The notes: a model not told the origin generated them from the letters alone. Shown: positions 21,602-32,476, numbered from the stretch's first letter. The stretch: DNA of 47,139 nt from Antrodiella citrinella (GCA_004802725.1 SGPM01000216.1:1-47139), one strand, 5' to 3'. Made by a program: numbers and translations.

Positions 21602-23238
21602 CCTCGACCGGGACTACGCACAATAAATCGATTTGCGGATCCTATGACTTCTCCCGTGGCCACCAGGGTCCTTGTAAGTGCCCCCCAATGAATCAGACTT
21701 CAAGCAACGAGGTGCAGACATTATCATCACCGTGACCTTACATCGGGTATCCCTCCCAGACTTGAAGGGATGTCCCGCTGATTGTACGCTTTGCTCTATC
21801 ATGCCCGTAGCGCTTTCCCTCAGCCTAGCAGTGATATTAATAGCACCTCAAACATAGTGTAAGCCGATTCAAAACTCTACAAGGCCTCCAGTATCCGGTA
21901 TACTATGCCTCCCACCAGCCATACACTGTCTTCATTTACCACCTACCATCGATATCATGTCCGAGTCCAAGCCAGTGTGGACTCAAGATACTCTGGTTGA
22001 AGGTGAACTTAGACATCGAGATTAGCATGTCCTCGCTGACAACAACATCTACTGCTTGCAGTTCTTTACCGAGGCGATGGCCCACGGTGTCTGAAGGTAT
22101 CATCGTGCACCCGTGCTGCTCGGCACATGCTACCTTGACCCGATGGATGACAACTACAGGTGTGTTGCAACGCGTGAGTATGTTTCTGTCCCGTGCGCAA
22201 ATATATGAGTAACGTCTTTCTGACTACGGAGTGTACAGCATCTGAATTTCAAGCCTTACTTCAAAAGCTCAACTTCCGTGACAAGGTCATCCCTTTGGCG
22301 ACATATGGCTTAATGAGAGAACGACTATCTTCTCTCATAAGGTCAGCTACGGAGGCTAGACATACGGCCCCTTTGCCCTTCAGTACGGAGACGCGAGAAA
22401 CTGGGTGACGACTTGGAGATTCACAAATGATGTCTATTGATCGTCGACGGGTATATTCGCCCATAAATGGTGTAGTGGGCCCGTTGCTCGAGCAATGGAG
22501 GACGTCTCAGAATCTCTGGAGTAACGGTGTAAACAATCTGCGCACATGTACCACGAACCTTGAATAACTGCAGGTCATAGTACTAGTAATGCATTGCAAA
22601 ATATGAACCACAAGTATAAACGGAGCCCAAGAAAGGTCGCGCAGACGTAGAGCGGAAGTAAGACTGGAAAGAAGTACTAAGTAAAGGGACTACCAAGCTC
22701 CACCACGGTATCCCAGTTATATAACAAAGGGGGTACCATTCCAGTGCTATCGTCTAGACGGGCAGGACAGAGCAAGGCAGCAAGACGAAGGATTGTCACG
22801 CAGTGATAAATATCTGGGGGGAGGGGGATGAATGAGAATAAGAAAGTCAGAGAGGAAGAGGAGGGTATAACAACGACACCGTCGTAACGACAAGGAATGG
22901 GGGAAGGCACCCGATTGCACCTTGTCGAGAGTGGAAAGTCAACACCACGGCAGGCCGTGGCTAAAACACGAGAATGCGAGGGAATAAAGAGGGATTCAAT
23001 ATAGAACGAGACCAACAACACACGGGAGGTATCGGGCGAACACAGAAACCAGGGGAGAGAAGCGGAACCCAAAGACGGGCGGAAGATAAGTAACAAATGA
23101 TACGAGCTAAGATAAAGGTTCAAGACAATATGTATAAACATACAGAGGGCAAAACAATCGGAAGGGGAGAACGGCTATGAGACGTAAGGACCTACCACTG
23201 ACCTCGTTCTACAGAGAAGACCAACGACTACGGCGATC
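21602..23238. other. Intergenic region of 1.6 kb
   Basis: Apart from a doubtful small gene near 21957-22436, I see only the 3' flank of the membrane-protein gene. That flank is purine-rich on the plus strand, so its antisense open frames (for example 22677-23141, minus) are hydrophobic by composition and not convincing. Confidence 0.4.
21957..22436 (+). CDS. Possible small multi-exon gene, low support
   Basis: A chain from ATG 21957 through good donors and acceptors can be read as MSESKPVWTQDTLVE, VLYRGDGPR, then SEFQALLQKLNFRDKVIPLATYG and a short end, about 70 residues in all. The middle splice choices are ambiguous and I recognise no family. Only the segment at about 22236-22340 has a protein-like look. 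It could equally be a decayed gene. Confidence 0.2.
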
Positions 23239-24905
23239 TTAAGCAGTGCCGCCGTATGCGTCCTCATCGTCATACCTACTCGCGATCGTCGGGGCAAGGC
23301 TCTTCCTGGCCGTCTGGGGGCTCATAGCAAGAGTGGCCGAGTCGGTAGACGTAGGCGAGTAGAGGATACGCATGCCGTTTCCGTTATAGTTGGCAACGGG
23401 GGCAGGGACAGAAGGACCATTGGGAGGAGGGCTGGCGACGTTGTTGCGACGCTGTTCGGCGTAAGCACGCAACATCTCGTCGGGAGACATCATGTTCGCG
23501 GGCATGGGCTGCATGGGCATCATACCGACGACAGACTTGGGAGCGGACTGATGAGTGGCAGCAGGGGGAGAGGGAGGGTTGAATAGGAGTTCATCGTTAC
23601 CCGTGGCGTATTCGCCGGTACGCATCACTACAAGGCACGCGATCAGCGACTAACAATCGTGACAGGTGACCAGGATACTCACTGGACAGAGCAGGCATAA
23701 CTTCATCCATGCTGGGGCGAGGTGCACTCTCCTGACCGTTCATGCGCGCTTTGATATCATCGGCAGTTAGAGTCAGTGGGCCAGAGGTTTGAGTGGGAGA
23801 CATGATATCGCCAGAATCCTGACGTTCGGGAAGGGGTGGTACGATGCTTGTCTGGAACCTGCTACTGCGCTGGTTGTGGAGGCTGCGACGAGATTCACCA
23901 GAAGGACGCGTATCAGGAGCGAATGAAATACGGGAAACACGCTCGGCAGTAAGGCTGGAAGGGTTGCGAAGGCCGGACTGGAGTTGCGACATCTGGGGCG
24001 TGATCATATCGATACCACCACCAGCCTGCATGCCCCTAGCACCGATACCGGCATGTCCACCTTCCATCGCCACATTGCTGATAGGACGGTTGACGCCGAA
24101 GGAGAATGAGGAAGCACGATCGCCGGGCGCGATGCTGTTGCGAATCGCAGCGGTGGCGCCGGCGGGGGTAATCGACTTCCAATCTCCAGAAATGGTGGAC
24201 ATACGCTTGTCGACTGCTTCGTTCCATTTCTGGCGCTCCGTCCTGCCTGCCTTGCGCTGCTTCCAGATGTAAATACCGGCGAAGATAGCGCAGACGACCA
24301 GGAGAGGCATGATAACGGCTGCGGCGATCTTTCCCTTGGACAAGTGGTTGGAGGAGCTGAAGTTGTTAACGTTCTGGATCGCGCCCGAAGCGGCATCATA
24401 CGTTGCGGGTGCACCCGAGGTTGGTGCCGTGTAAGTTGCTGTGAAGAGGGGACCAGCAGGCAAAGTGGCCAAGAACGGAGCAGTGCCGTGAGGGACAATG
24501 GTCAGTTGCAGAGTCGCACTAGCGGAGGAGTTCCACCATTGGCCGTTCAAAGTGGTGTCGAACGAACCCAGCCTGTAGTTGACGTTTTGCCAGAGATGGA
24601 TACGGGGATTCGGTGCCGCGGGTTCGTACAGATAGATGTCTGCTGCCACCGTGTTGTTCAGGCAATCGGGGTTCCACGAGATGGTGAGTGGGTCGCCAGC
24701 GTTGACTGTCTGTGCAGCGGTCGGTGATGTATAGAAACCACCGGATGCACAAGCTACACAGCATGTTCAGTATCACAACTCCAGCATCCTCGATATTCCT
24801 TCACAAATACTGACTGGATGCATCACGTTTCTGGTTCTGATTCTTGCCGTGGGCGAAAGCGTATCCGTAACGGACTTTCTTCATGAGTGTGCTCGAGTGG
24901 GACAT
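23239..24905 (-). CDS. Single-pass membrane protein with Ser/Thr-rich ectodomain
   Basis: Three exons: 24815-24905, 23683-24753, 23239-23627, giving 516 residues. After a basic N-terminus ending QNQKRD there is an ectodomain of about 130 residues (SGGFYTSP, GDPLTISWNPDC, IHLWQNVNY, LQLTIVP). Its beta-rich pattern resembles the Kre9/KNH-type or Ser/Thr-rich surface modules of fungi. One membrane segment lies at about 172-194 (KIAAAVIMPLLVVCAIFAGI), followed by WKQRK as a stop-transfer. The cytoplasmic tail of over 300 residues is disordered, rich in Ser, Pro, Met and Arg, and likely phosphorylated. No clear signal peptide is visible, so topology is inferred from the charge rule and the ectodomain. 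It may be a cell-wall sensor in the manner of Mid2/Wsc proteins, but this is inference. A second Met at 24884 is an alternative start. Confidence 0.75.
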
Positions 24906-25305
24906 TTTGATGGGAGTTGTATCTGTCGACTAGGCTTGGAGCCTTTGGAATGAATGTGCGGCGGGTCGGAAGAAAAGAGAGTGAGGTCGGAAGGAATGAC
25001 GGGAAGGAGGCGGGCGGTGGGCGGTGAGGAGCAGAGCTGCAATTTCAAAGGTCGTCGTCGCTGTCGAGAACGGCGAGCAAACCCCCAAGACAGCCTCACA
25101 ACAGATTCAGACTCCGATTTATGCCGACGGGTGTCTGGACGCTGCCGATCAATCGCCGACTGAAAACAAACATTGCTCAGATCAACACATAAATTGGGCG
25201 GCTGGGCATTCTCTTGGCGCATCAACGCAAACACAAGTCGTGAATTTCTTTGATATTGAGCAAGCATTCTACTGTAGTACATGTATACAAGCAATATTCT
25301 CCTCC

Positions 25306-28300
25306 CTACGCAAGTCTTTCTAATCCTTGAGGCACCTGTGCAACATAGACTTCAGATCAACGTCAGACAGACATTGCACATCACGGATACGTACCGTCCA
25401 TCCGTGAGTTGCAGCCGCGCGCCGGAATCCCGCAATAGCTTCCTGCATCGCGTACGGGCTGTCACACGGGCCAAGCGGTCAATAGTCAGCATCCAAATAC
25501 AATTGAGGAAATACGTACTGGTCCCAGTTGGCAGCCAAACGCGCTGGACGCGGGTCCAAGTTCGATATCGCCAGCTTGATCTGAAGCAGAATAGCTGGGA
25601 TGCTGCAGCCAAACACTCAGTACTCAGAAAGTTGGCCAAGAAGAATCAAAGAAAACTCACCTGTAGCTCGGTAGCCACCCATCAGCCGTAAGAAGGTCCA
25701 TGCACATCGATCCACCTGCAATGTCAATGTCAAGCGTTAGATGTTAAGGACAATCGGAATGCACGCACCTCCAGTAACATGACCGCCACCGCCTTGGATG
25801 AAAGGTAAGAACCTCGGCTTGAGGATACGGAAGAACGGCGGAGAATGAGGGAACCCAGCTGGGAACCTGATCTCAAACACGAGCGAATTGACACCCCTAC
25901 ACCCAACCACTTCGTCAGCAATCCTCATACAACCAGACCAACACCACGCGTTCGGCGACTCACCTGGCTTTCATGTCCTTGGCAACTGGGAGCTCCTTCT
26001 CGAACGAATGCAGCTCTACGATCCATTGAAACAAATTGTCCCCGACGAACTCGGGCGGCATGTACCATCCCAGCTCAGCCAAGTTCTCCGCCTCCTCTTG
26101 TTCGCGCAGCATATTCTTCAGCTCTCGCTGCAGCGCCATCGTTGCCGTACGCATCGCGTCTGCAGGAGCAGGCAGGACGTGCGGCATGCACTTGGTCACC
26201 CACGCCGGGTCGTGCATCCACTCTTCCAGACCATACCTTGGGCCGCGTCTCGGGGCGGGAACGGGAGGGACCTCCAGGTCATCTTGAGCAGCACGGTACA
26301 AGATCGGATCGCGTGTGTCCCGCCCATCAAAGACGTTCTGATCCTCCGTATCGTAATTTTCTTCGGTGTACTCCAGGATCCGCGCGTCAAGCAGCTTGTT
26401 GAGTTTGTATGAAGGCTCAGGGATGAGAACCTTGTGCTTAGCCACCGTTAGCGGGTGCACTGGGTCTAGCTGGACGGCGGCTATATTAGCTACGTCCGTG
26501 TCGGTGACGTCCTCGAGTACTATCTGATAATTGTAGAAGGTACTAGAGTCGATGAGAAGGTAGCGACTGTAGGAATCTCGAAGTTAGCCCCGGTATGTAT
26601 TCGTTCGAAGCCGGACAACTTGCCAAAGAATCCAGTCGGTCTGAGCGACGACGAAATAAGGAGTAGACGACACGAACTCTGAAGGTCGGTTGACAATCTC
26701 TGCAATAGCCGCACAGCGGTCCACTATCATCCGTTGATTGGGCCAGACGATACCTGCGCCTTTACAGTACATCATAGATACCGAGTACTCTTTGGCAAAG
26801 TATACACCTGTGGTTATGGCAGTGTCAAACGACGCTTATGACATAAGATTGAACAACATACCATGTCCATATGCACGCCCATGCACGGTATCTTTGAACC
26901 ATAGCCCATGTCGAATGATCTATACAGCAATAGCGGATCAGCCTTCGAGTGCGTCTGTCATGACAAGCTACTCACCGAATGCCAATTCTTGGCCGATGAT
27001 CCATGAAACGCCTGTGAGGATAAAGGTTAGTACTGATAGTGTTTTCAGTGCGGAAAGACTTACGAAAAGAGACGGGTATTTCCTGGCGTTGCTGTCTTCA
27101 GCGGCCGCTTGTCTCTTCGCCTCATCCATCTTGGCTTCTGCATCCGGAGAGCCAACGATGAACCTGAACTGTCGCCACCGTTTGGCTAGACACCGTTCAA
27201 TGAATCTGCAATCACGCGTCCATTCACTAGAAAGGTCAACTTACGGATATTTCGAATCTGATCTTCCTCCAACGTTAACTCTTCCAAGTGCGCCGTACAC
27301 GATGCAATACACCTGGAGAGACGTTTGTATGAGTCATGGCTGCGACCGGCGAACGGACGACAGAACGAGACGGTACCATCTAAGCATTAACCACGCAGCA
27401 GGCGTGATCTTTGGATCCATATCTTTCAACTTTGGTCTAGGTCTGCCAGGTTTCGCCTTCTTCTCAAGATGTGTCTTCATATCATTGATCTGGGACACAG
27501 TATAGATCAGATGGGACAAACGCTCGGAGAAATCGAAACGTATACGCACGGATGGCAACGTCTTCAGCACGGACGCCACAGCCTTAGATTTCTATACCCG
27601 AGTCACCAGAGGTCAGAATGAAGAACATCAGTAAAAATAACGAAGTTACATTAATGTCATTGAGGGTATCAAACTCGATCAATTGGTTTGCTTGTGTCGG
27701 ATCTGGCACTTGCAACCCCAAGCCAGTAGGTAGCGCCCCTTCGACAGAGGTAGTCTCAGCAGCGACATAAGTCAGAGACACCAGGAGTTCGACTGCTTGC
27801 GGTCGAGTACGAATCTCATACTGTGATACGGCTTGAGAATGAGAGCACAATCAGAGAAAATACAGCTAGCAGACGTACCTCTAATGATGGACCACGAGAC
27901 AAATTGTAATACTGGTACGCACACAGATTTGCTGTGCAAACGTATGGTTTGAGGGCAACGAAATCAAGATTGAGCCTCTTGTAGCATATGAGGCAGAAAC
28001 GAGGGCACAGCTGCGTAGACAAACGTCAGTAGGTACATTCTTACGCGTGAAGATGTGAGCTTACTGTAAGGCGTCGGAGGAAGTACGAGAATGCGAGCAG
28101 CGGCAGATTCAGGGCGTCGTCACGTTGTCGATCCACCAGAGGATCCACCGGCAGCTTGTACGAATTCCGTAGAACATGCTCCTCTGCGTCCGCCTCACGA
28201 AGTTCCTAGATATCATGATGAGATATGGTCATTTTCGCGTCCAAAACGTAAGACCGCTCACGTCGATCATCTCAACAAAAAGGTCCTCTGGCTTTTGTTG

Positions 28301-29560
28301 CAGACGCTGAGATTCCCCAATCAAGAGTTCAGCTGCGGCCCAGCCAAGGTTGTACTGTTTCCTCATCTGAACGACAGGCAAGAAGCGGTCCTGCATCAGC
28401 GACTCCATCGACGAACTCAGACTGAAAGCAAAAGTAGCCGGTGATTCCTCCTCGACCACAGGCTCCATCGTCTCCTCCGGCGTGGCGGGATCCTCAGTCT
28501 CATCCTGCACATCTTCGTACATCTCATCCGCATCATAATAATTGACAGGCTCAGGTATCTCTTCTGGCTCGTCTTTGGCGGCCTGCAAGGTGAATTGGCG
28601 AACAAGCTCAACGACCAGCTCCTTGGGCGGTTTGTATGATCGTGTGAGACCGACTCTGAAGGAGAGCTTGGCAGAATTCAGCAGGTTGCCGTCATTTTTC
28701 AGGATAGGCCACGAGCTTCGCAGACCGGATATCAGGAGAGTGAGATGCTGCGTCTTGGACAGAAGGCGGGCATCCCACGCCATCAACGCTTGCGGTGGTA
28801 TGTCATGCGCCAAGGAGACGACTGGTATAGAAACTGAAAGGCAGAATCCATCCACTCCAAGTCGGATACAACCAGGCTTGTAGCCGTCAGCCACAATCTC
28901 GGTGAAATCACTGTAGAGCCGACGAATGAAGAACGATCTAAAATGTTGTAAACACAAATGTAGCGCACCGTTGCAGACATGTCATGTCAAAGGTGGAGGG
29001 TACAATGTTGATGTTAATGCCGTATTCGTCGTCGTGATCTCCATAGAACATCTCCTCATCATCATCATCACTCCCCGCTTGGTGTCCTCCTGTGCTATGC
29101 TTTGCAAGCAAGGACAAAAGCTCTAATAACATCTCATCAATGGTCTGGGAACCTATGCCCGGTATCTCACTCGCAGCGTCTTGGATATACTCAGGCGGGT
29201 CGTCGTGTTGAACAAAGCACATAAATGTGTGGTGCTTGGGGTATTCAGATGGTTCTGTGGAGTGGTACAGATCAGTAGCTTGTCAAGAGGAGAGCGATCA
29301 GTACGCACCAGGGACCAGTATATTCAGAGTGGTCAAGTAGTCGCCATCGTCGTCTGCAATCTCACAAGTCATTGACCCGTCATCTTCGCCTTTAGTGACG
29401 GCTTCCCAAGAATGAGATCAGCACACAAACGAGGGTCCGTATCTCGAATAAACACACCTGTGACTTTGAGACCCTGTACGGTGTAAGATTTCTGAGATGC
29501 GTCTTTCAGGTCTGCGAAGAACTTCTTTCGACCTTTGAGAGGAGTAGTATCTGGGGCCAT
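25306..29560 (-). CDS. PARP-type ADP-ribosyltransferase fused to UBE2Q-like E2
   Basis: Nineteen exons: 29458-29560, 29309-29401, 28969-29254, 28262-28937, 28065-28205, 27879-28010, 27650-27820, 27377-27591, 27245-27312, 27064-27185, 26976-27011, 26862-26919, 26624-26807, 25964-26566, 25769-25896, 25661-25715, 25519-25602, 25395-25458, 25306-25335, giving 1082 residues. Residues 1-390 are unassigned with acidic loops. A Cys cluster (CPRFCLIC, then YVCTANLC) lies near 435-465. The PARP catalytic part spans about 540-770, with FHGSSAKNWHSIIRHGL near 671 (triad His), GRAYGHGVYFAKEYS near 697 (triad Tyr) and WILCRYLLID near 759. I see no sure catalytic Glu, so mono-ADP-ribosylation, as in PARP6/8-like enzymes, is likelier than polymer synthesis. 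The E2 domain (about 920-1082) has FEIRFPAGFPHSPPFFRI and GGSMCMDLLTADGW, with Cys1010 as the expected thioester residue. One intron is GC-AG and one is only 31 nt. Confidence 0.88.
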
Positions 29561-29842
29561 GACAGATGGCCTCCAATGATTCGGTCGTGTATGAAGAGTT
29601 GAAAGTGTAGCTTGTGCCGCAGGACGGTCTCAGGCTCCTGGATCTCTGAACTCGTGCCTGGGCCCCTGCTGCGAGCTATCGCGAGGCTGCGAAGCACGAC
29701 CGTCTAGTCTTGCGTACCGGGTATCTTGTTTGAACGTTTTCTGGCGAAGAAGAGAATGTCGAAAAGAATCTATTGGAGACCAAAACAAAAAGGACAAAGC
29801 AATACAACAGGAGACGTTTAAGGGCCGCCGTGACAGAATACG

Positions 29843-29850
29843 TGACGTAA
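29843..29850. promoter_or_regulatory. CRE-like site upstream of the ART-E2 gene
   Basis: The octamer tgacgtaa lies about 280 bases upstream of the ART-E2 start codon on the minus strand. It matches the core of ATF/CREB-type bZIP sites used in fungal stress responses. One short motif by itself is weak evidence. Confidence 0.3.
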
Positions 29851-30214
29851 CGCGCATGTCACAGTGTGGCGACCGACTCGCAGTGGCAGTCGAGCAAAGT
29901 TGAACGAACAGCCCTGTCGATGACCAACATGCACCGTTTGGCCCCACCTTTTTCAAACGTGGGAGAGTCTCGCAGGCCTAGCGTTTGTGGGTAACATCAT
30001 GCTCAGTCTAAGGCGTCCGAAATTCGAAAAGGTTTTTTCAAACATAAGATGTATTCAGTTTATACGCCAAGCACATGGTATTTATGACAAATACACAACT
30101 CTTCTCAGTCTCGTTTCCATCTGTGGCTCCCATTGCGTCGCCCGCCACAGATATCAATAGCTCTTCGATCCAGATGCAACGTATCATAGCGCTCAGGCTT
30201 GTGCCGCATTGCTC

Positions 30215-30222
30215 TATATAAA
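30215..30222 (+). promoter_or_regulatory. TATA-like box before the retroposed insertion
   Basis: The motif tatataaa lies about 70-85 bases before the ATGs at 30283 and 30301. It could drive transcription into the insertion. Confidence 0.35.
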
Positions 30223-30284
30223 TGAGGTTGAATTTGAGCACTCCGGGCCGGCGCTCATCTTATTCTTTCCTCCCCAAGTCCAAT

Positions 30285-30299
30285 GACAATAACCAGCAA
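30285..30299 (+). repeat. Target-site duplication, left copy
   Basis: The 15-mer gacaataaccagcaa recurs exactly at 30737-30751, immediately after a run of 17 A residues. Confidence 0.75.
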
Positions 30300-30736
30300 T
30301 ATGAATGAACGCATGCGACTAGACTGTAGACTCACCAACACTTTCAAATATGGAAAGAAGGCGCTGTCAAAACGCAAAGTAAGCAGCACCTGGTCCAGAG
30401 TGCTTAAGCACGAGGACGACCTTCCGACGGACTGGATCCAGAAGGGCGGGGTTTTAGTGGGTATAGAGCCTATCACGCAGCATATAATTGTAGAGGGAGA
30501 TGAAGGGGAGGACGAGGAAAGGTAAGGACGTGAACTTGCTGCGGGCAGCCTGCACATAGCAGAGCGATGAGTCCCACACTCTGTGCGTAACGCATTTCCC
30601 CGAGGTTTTAAACTCGTCGAGGTATATTACCTTGACACTTAGCGGGCTGTACCGTAAGAGACGACTTTGTCGACTTCGCGGACGGCGGTACTCGATCAAC
30701 GAGACACAACGCTCCACCCAAAAAAAAAAAAAAAAA
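30300..30736 (+). mobile_element. Retroposed insertion (retrocopy or SINE-like) with poly(A) tail
   Basis: A 437-bp segment ends in 17 A residues (30720-30736) and is flanked on both sides by the same 15-bp sequence. This is the signature of target-primed reverse transcription by a LINE-type machinery acting on an mRNA or SINE. The segment has an ATG as its second to fourth base and an intronless frame of 74 codons, followed by about 195 bases that would be the 3' UTR. That looks more like a 5'-truncated processed copy of an mRNA than a tRNA-derived SINE, and I find no A or B box. The parent gene is not in this window. Confidence 0.65.
30301..30525 (+). CDS. Small intronless ORF inside the retroposed insertion
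   Basis: The frame encodes 74 residues, starting MNERMRLDCRL, with a basic middle (KYGKKALSKRKVSSTWSR), then DWIQKGGVLVGIEPITQ and an acidic end (EGDEGEDEER). It also reads in frame from an ATG at 30283, two bases upstream of the left target duplication, so a chimeric start is possible. I recognise no family. It may be a fragment of the parent protein or simply non-functional. The TATA-like box at 30215 makes expression possible. Confidence 0.35.
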   Translation: MNERMRLDCRLTNTFKYGKKALSKRKVSSTWSRVLKHEDDLPTDWIQKGGVLVGIEPITQHIIVEGDEGEDEER

Positions 30737-30751
30737 GACAATAACCAGCAA
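30737..30751 (+). repeat. Target-site duplication, right copy
   Basis: This is an exact second copy of the 15-mer at 30285-30299, directly after the poly(A) tail. Confidence 0.75.
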
Positions 30752-31591
30752 AGTCAAATCCTATCCTCCATGTGCAGTGTGCTTGATTCTCTCGTCAATG
30801 ACTCGGCCACGGATGCCCTCCGAGTCGCATGGCCCGGGGAAGGTTTTCACAGGCCACACAACTTTCACGCGTGCATTCAAGGTCTTCAGGCTGAGCCTAG
30901 GTCGTAACAGTGAGGTGTATTACCTGAAAGTCTTCAGCCGTACGACTCACACATCGTTTCCCTCCAGGCTTGACAATCTGTTTGTTTTTCGAAAGGATGA
31001 CAAACAGTGCTCCTGCTTCCGTATCATTCGGATCCGCAAGTTCATAGGCTGGGACAACATGTACATAGCGGAAGACACGACACTCCAATCGGCAGTCGGT
31101 CCGGGTGATTGCTAGCAAGCTCCCATATGTCATTGAGCAAATCATGTTGGTCTCCGTCGAGTCTCCCAACTTCCACAAGGTTGTACGTACTCAGTCATGT
31201 CTGTTAGAACAATGATCTCGTCGATGTCGTCACTTCCAACACTGGCCATAGTCAAGGTTGCCAAGTTGCAGCTATAGCGCTAGACCGTGTTTTGGCGCAT
31301 CGACGTCCATCGAGCTATAGCCTATACTCCCTCTGGTTGGACGAATGGCTTATGGAGCCCGTGTGTAAACTGGTACGTCACCATACATAGATACACATGC
31401 GCTTGACTCTACACTCAATGATCTCTTTCAGATTTCCACTGGTTTGTAATGAGGCACTTCGTATGATTTCGGAACTCCCAAACATCTCAATTGTTCCGAC
31501 TGTAGTTTCGAGTCAGTTAAACTGCTCCTTGGTATGTCGATACGGCCTCCTTTGGTACTTCCCTGAGCGGTGAGGACCAGTGTTTGTGGTA

Positions 31592-31598
31592 TATAAAA
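31592..31598 (+). promoter_or_regulatory. TATA box, duplicate gene A
   Basis: The motif tataaaa lies 97 bases upstream of the ATG. It is conserved in the duplicate. A conserved gtacaggtacgt that follows (donor at 31610) may start a 5' UTR intron. Confidence 0.5.
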
Positions 31599-31688
31599 CC
31601 CTAGTACAGGTACGTCTTTTTCTACACCCCGTCCGATTTTTCTCCTTTCACAATCAGCCTTTACTAGAACCGTGACGCTCTACTAGCC

Positions 31689-32476
31689 ATGTCTCCCTAC
31701 ATTCTTGAGGTATATATATTCCCCGCCGACAAGGTTTCGCAAGTCATGCCCAATTATACGGATCCCCTCGTTGGTGCTGTCAAAACCATCTCCGGTATCA
31801 ACGCGTGCGTAGAACGCCACTTTTCTTGCTAGTGTGGCCTCCGAGTACATACCTACTAAGTATTCTCTCACAGTGGATACTTTGGGTCGCAATTACAAGA
31901 CGCTAAGCAGCTGTATCTCGTTCAGCGTATGCTCATCTGCTCAGACCCCAGTTGCTAGCTAATCTCGTTGGTCGTACAGTGTGGGATTCCTACGACAAAC
32001 ACGTTGAGCTCCGCGCAGACCCTGCACATTGGGCAGCCGTCCAAGAGCACATCGATGTCGTCTCATCCAAACAGTCCTCGTACCATGGTGCATACGACGT
32101 CGACCCGACTCCTGCCCTTTCTGCGCCTATCACCGAGATCTTGAAGTTAACGGCCAACGAAGGCGTGTCTCTGGAGGACACACTTCTGCCTGTCGGTGCC
32201 TCCCTAGTCGAAATCATCCGCACCATCCCTGGAGCGCAAGGAGCTTCGTTTGGACCTGTACTCGAAGACGACAGAAGCATTGCCTTCGTTTGCGGATGGC
32301 AGTCTATAGATGTGAGCCCGCTTGTTCGCCGTACTTGTACATCTCACTGAACATTCTGTCAGCATTTTAAAGAAAGCACTGCAAATTCCGTAGCTATTCA
32401 AGAAAAGATTGCACGGCTGATGCAGATAGCTGCTGTCGAGCTGGGCCATGTCCAATTGTCTTCTTACAAGGAGTGA
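31689..32476 (+). CDS. Small protein, probable dimeric alpha/beta-barrel fold (copy A)
   Basis: Four exons: 31689-31804, 31874-31926, 31980-32311, 32363-32476, giving 204 residues. The protein begins MSPYILEVYIF and has no signal peptide. The pattern HVELRADPAHWAAVQEHID, FGPVLEDDRSIAFVCGWQSID and the final KIARLMQIAAVELGHV is what I expect of ABM/stress-type alpha-beta barrel proteins, which often occur in multi-copy sets in agaric genomes. No catalytic residues can be assigned, so the fold call is an inference from pattern. It is a recent duplicate of the gene at 33474-34268; every intron is at the same position and phase. Confidence 0.75.

Larger units (their letters stand above)
29561..31688. 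other. Intergenic region of 2.1 kb with a retroposed insertion
   Basis: The left part is the shared upstream region of the ART-E2 gene. The middle carries the poly(A)-tailed insertion at 30300-30736. The right part, from about 31239, belongs to the tandem duplication. The minus-strand open frame at 30897-31178 has no recognisable features. Confidence 0.45.
31239..32476 (+). repeat. Tandem duplication unit A
   Basis: This unit matches 33049-34268 along its length, including about 450 bases of upstream sequence. Examples are aacactggc... at 31239 versus 33049, gcgcttgactctac, and the TATA box followed by gtacaggtacgt. The coding parts agree in exon lengths. Both units lie in the same orientation with an offset near 1.8 kb. 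Confidence 0.8.

Noticed and set aside
23844..24272. 142-codon plus-strand ORF inside the membrane-protein gene
   Set aside because: It is a shadow of the minus-strand coding exon, with no domain of its own.
30300..30736. LTR retrotransposon fragment
   Set aside because: There are no long terminal repeats, primer-binding site or polyprotein. The poly(A) tail with flanking duplication fits non-LTR retroposition instead.
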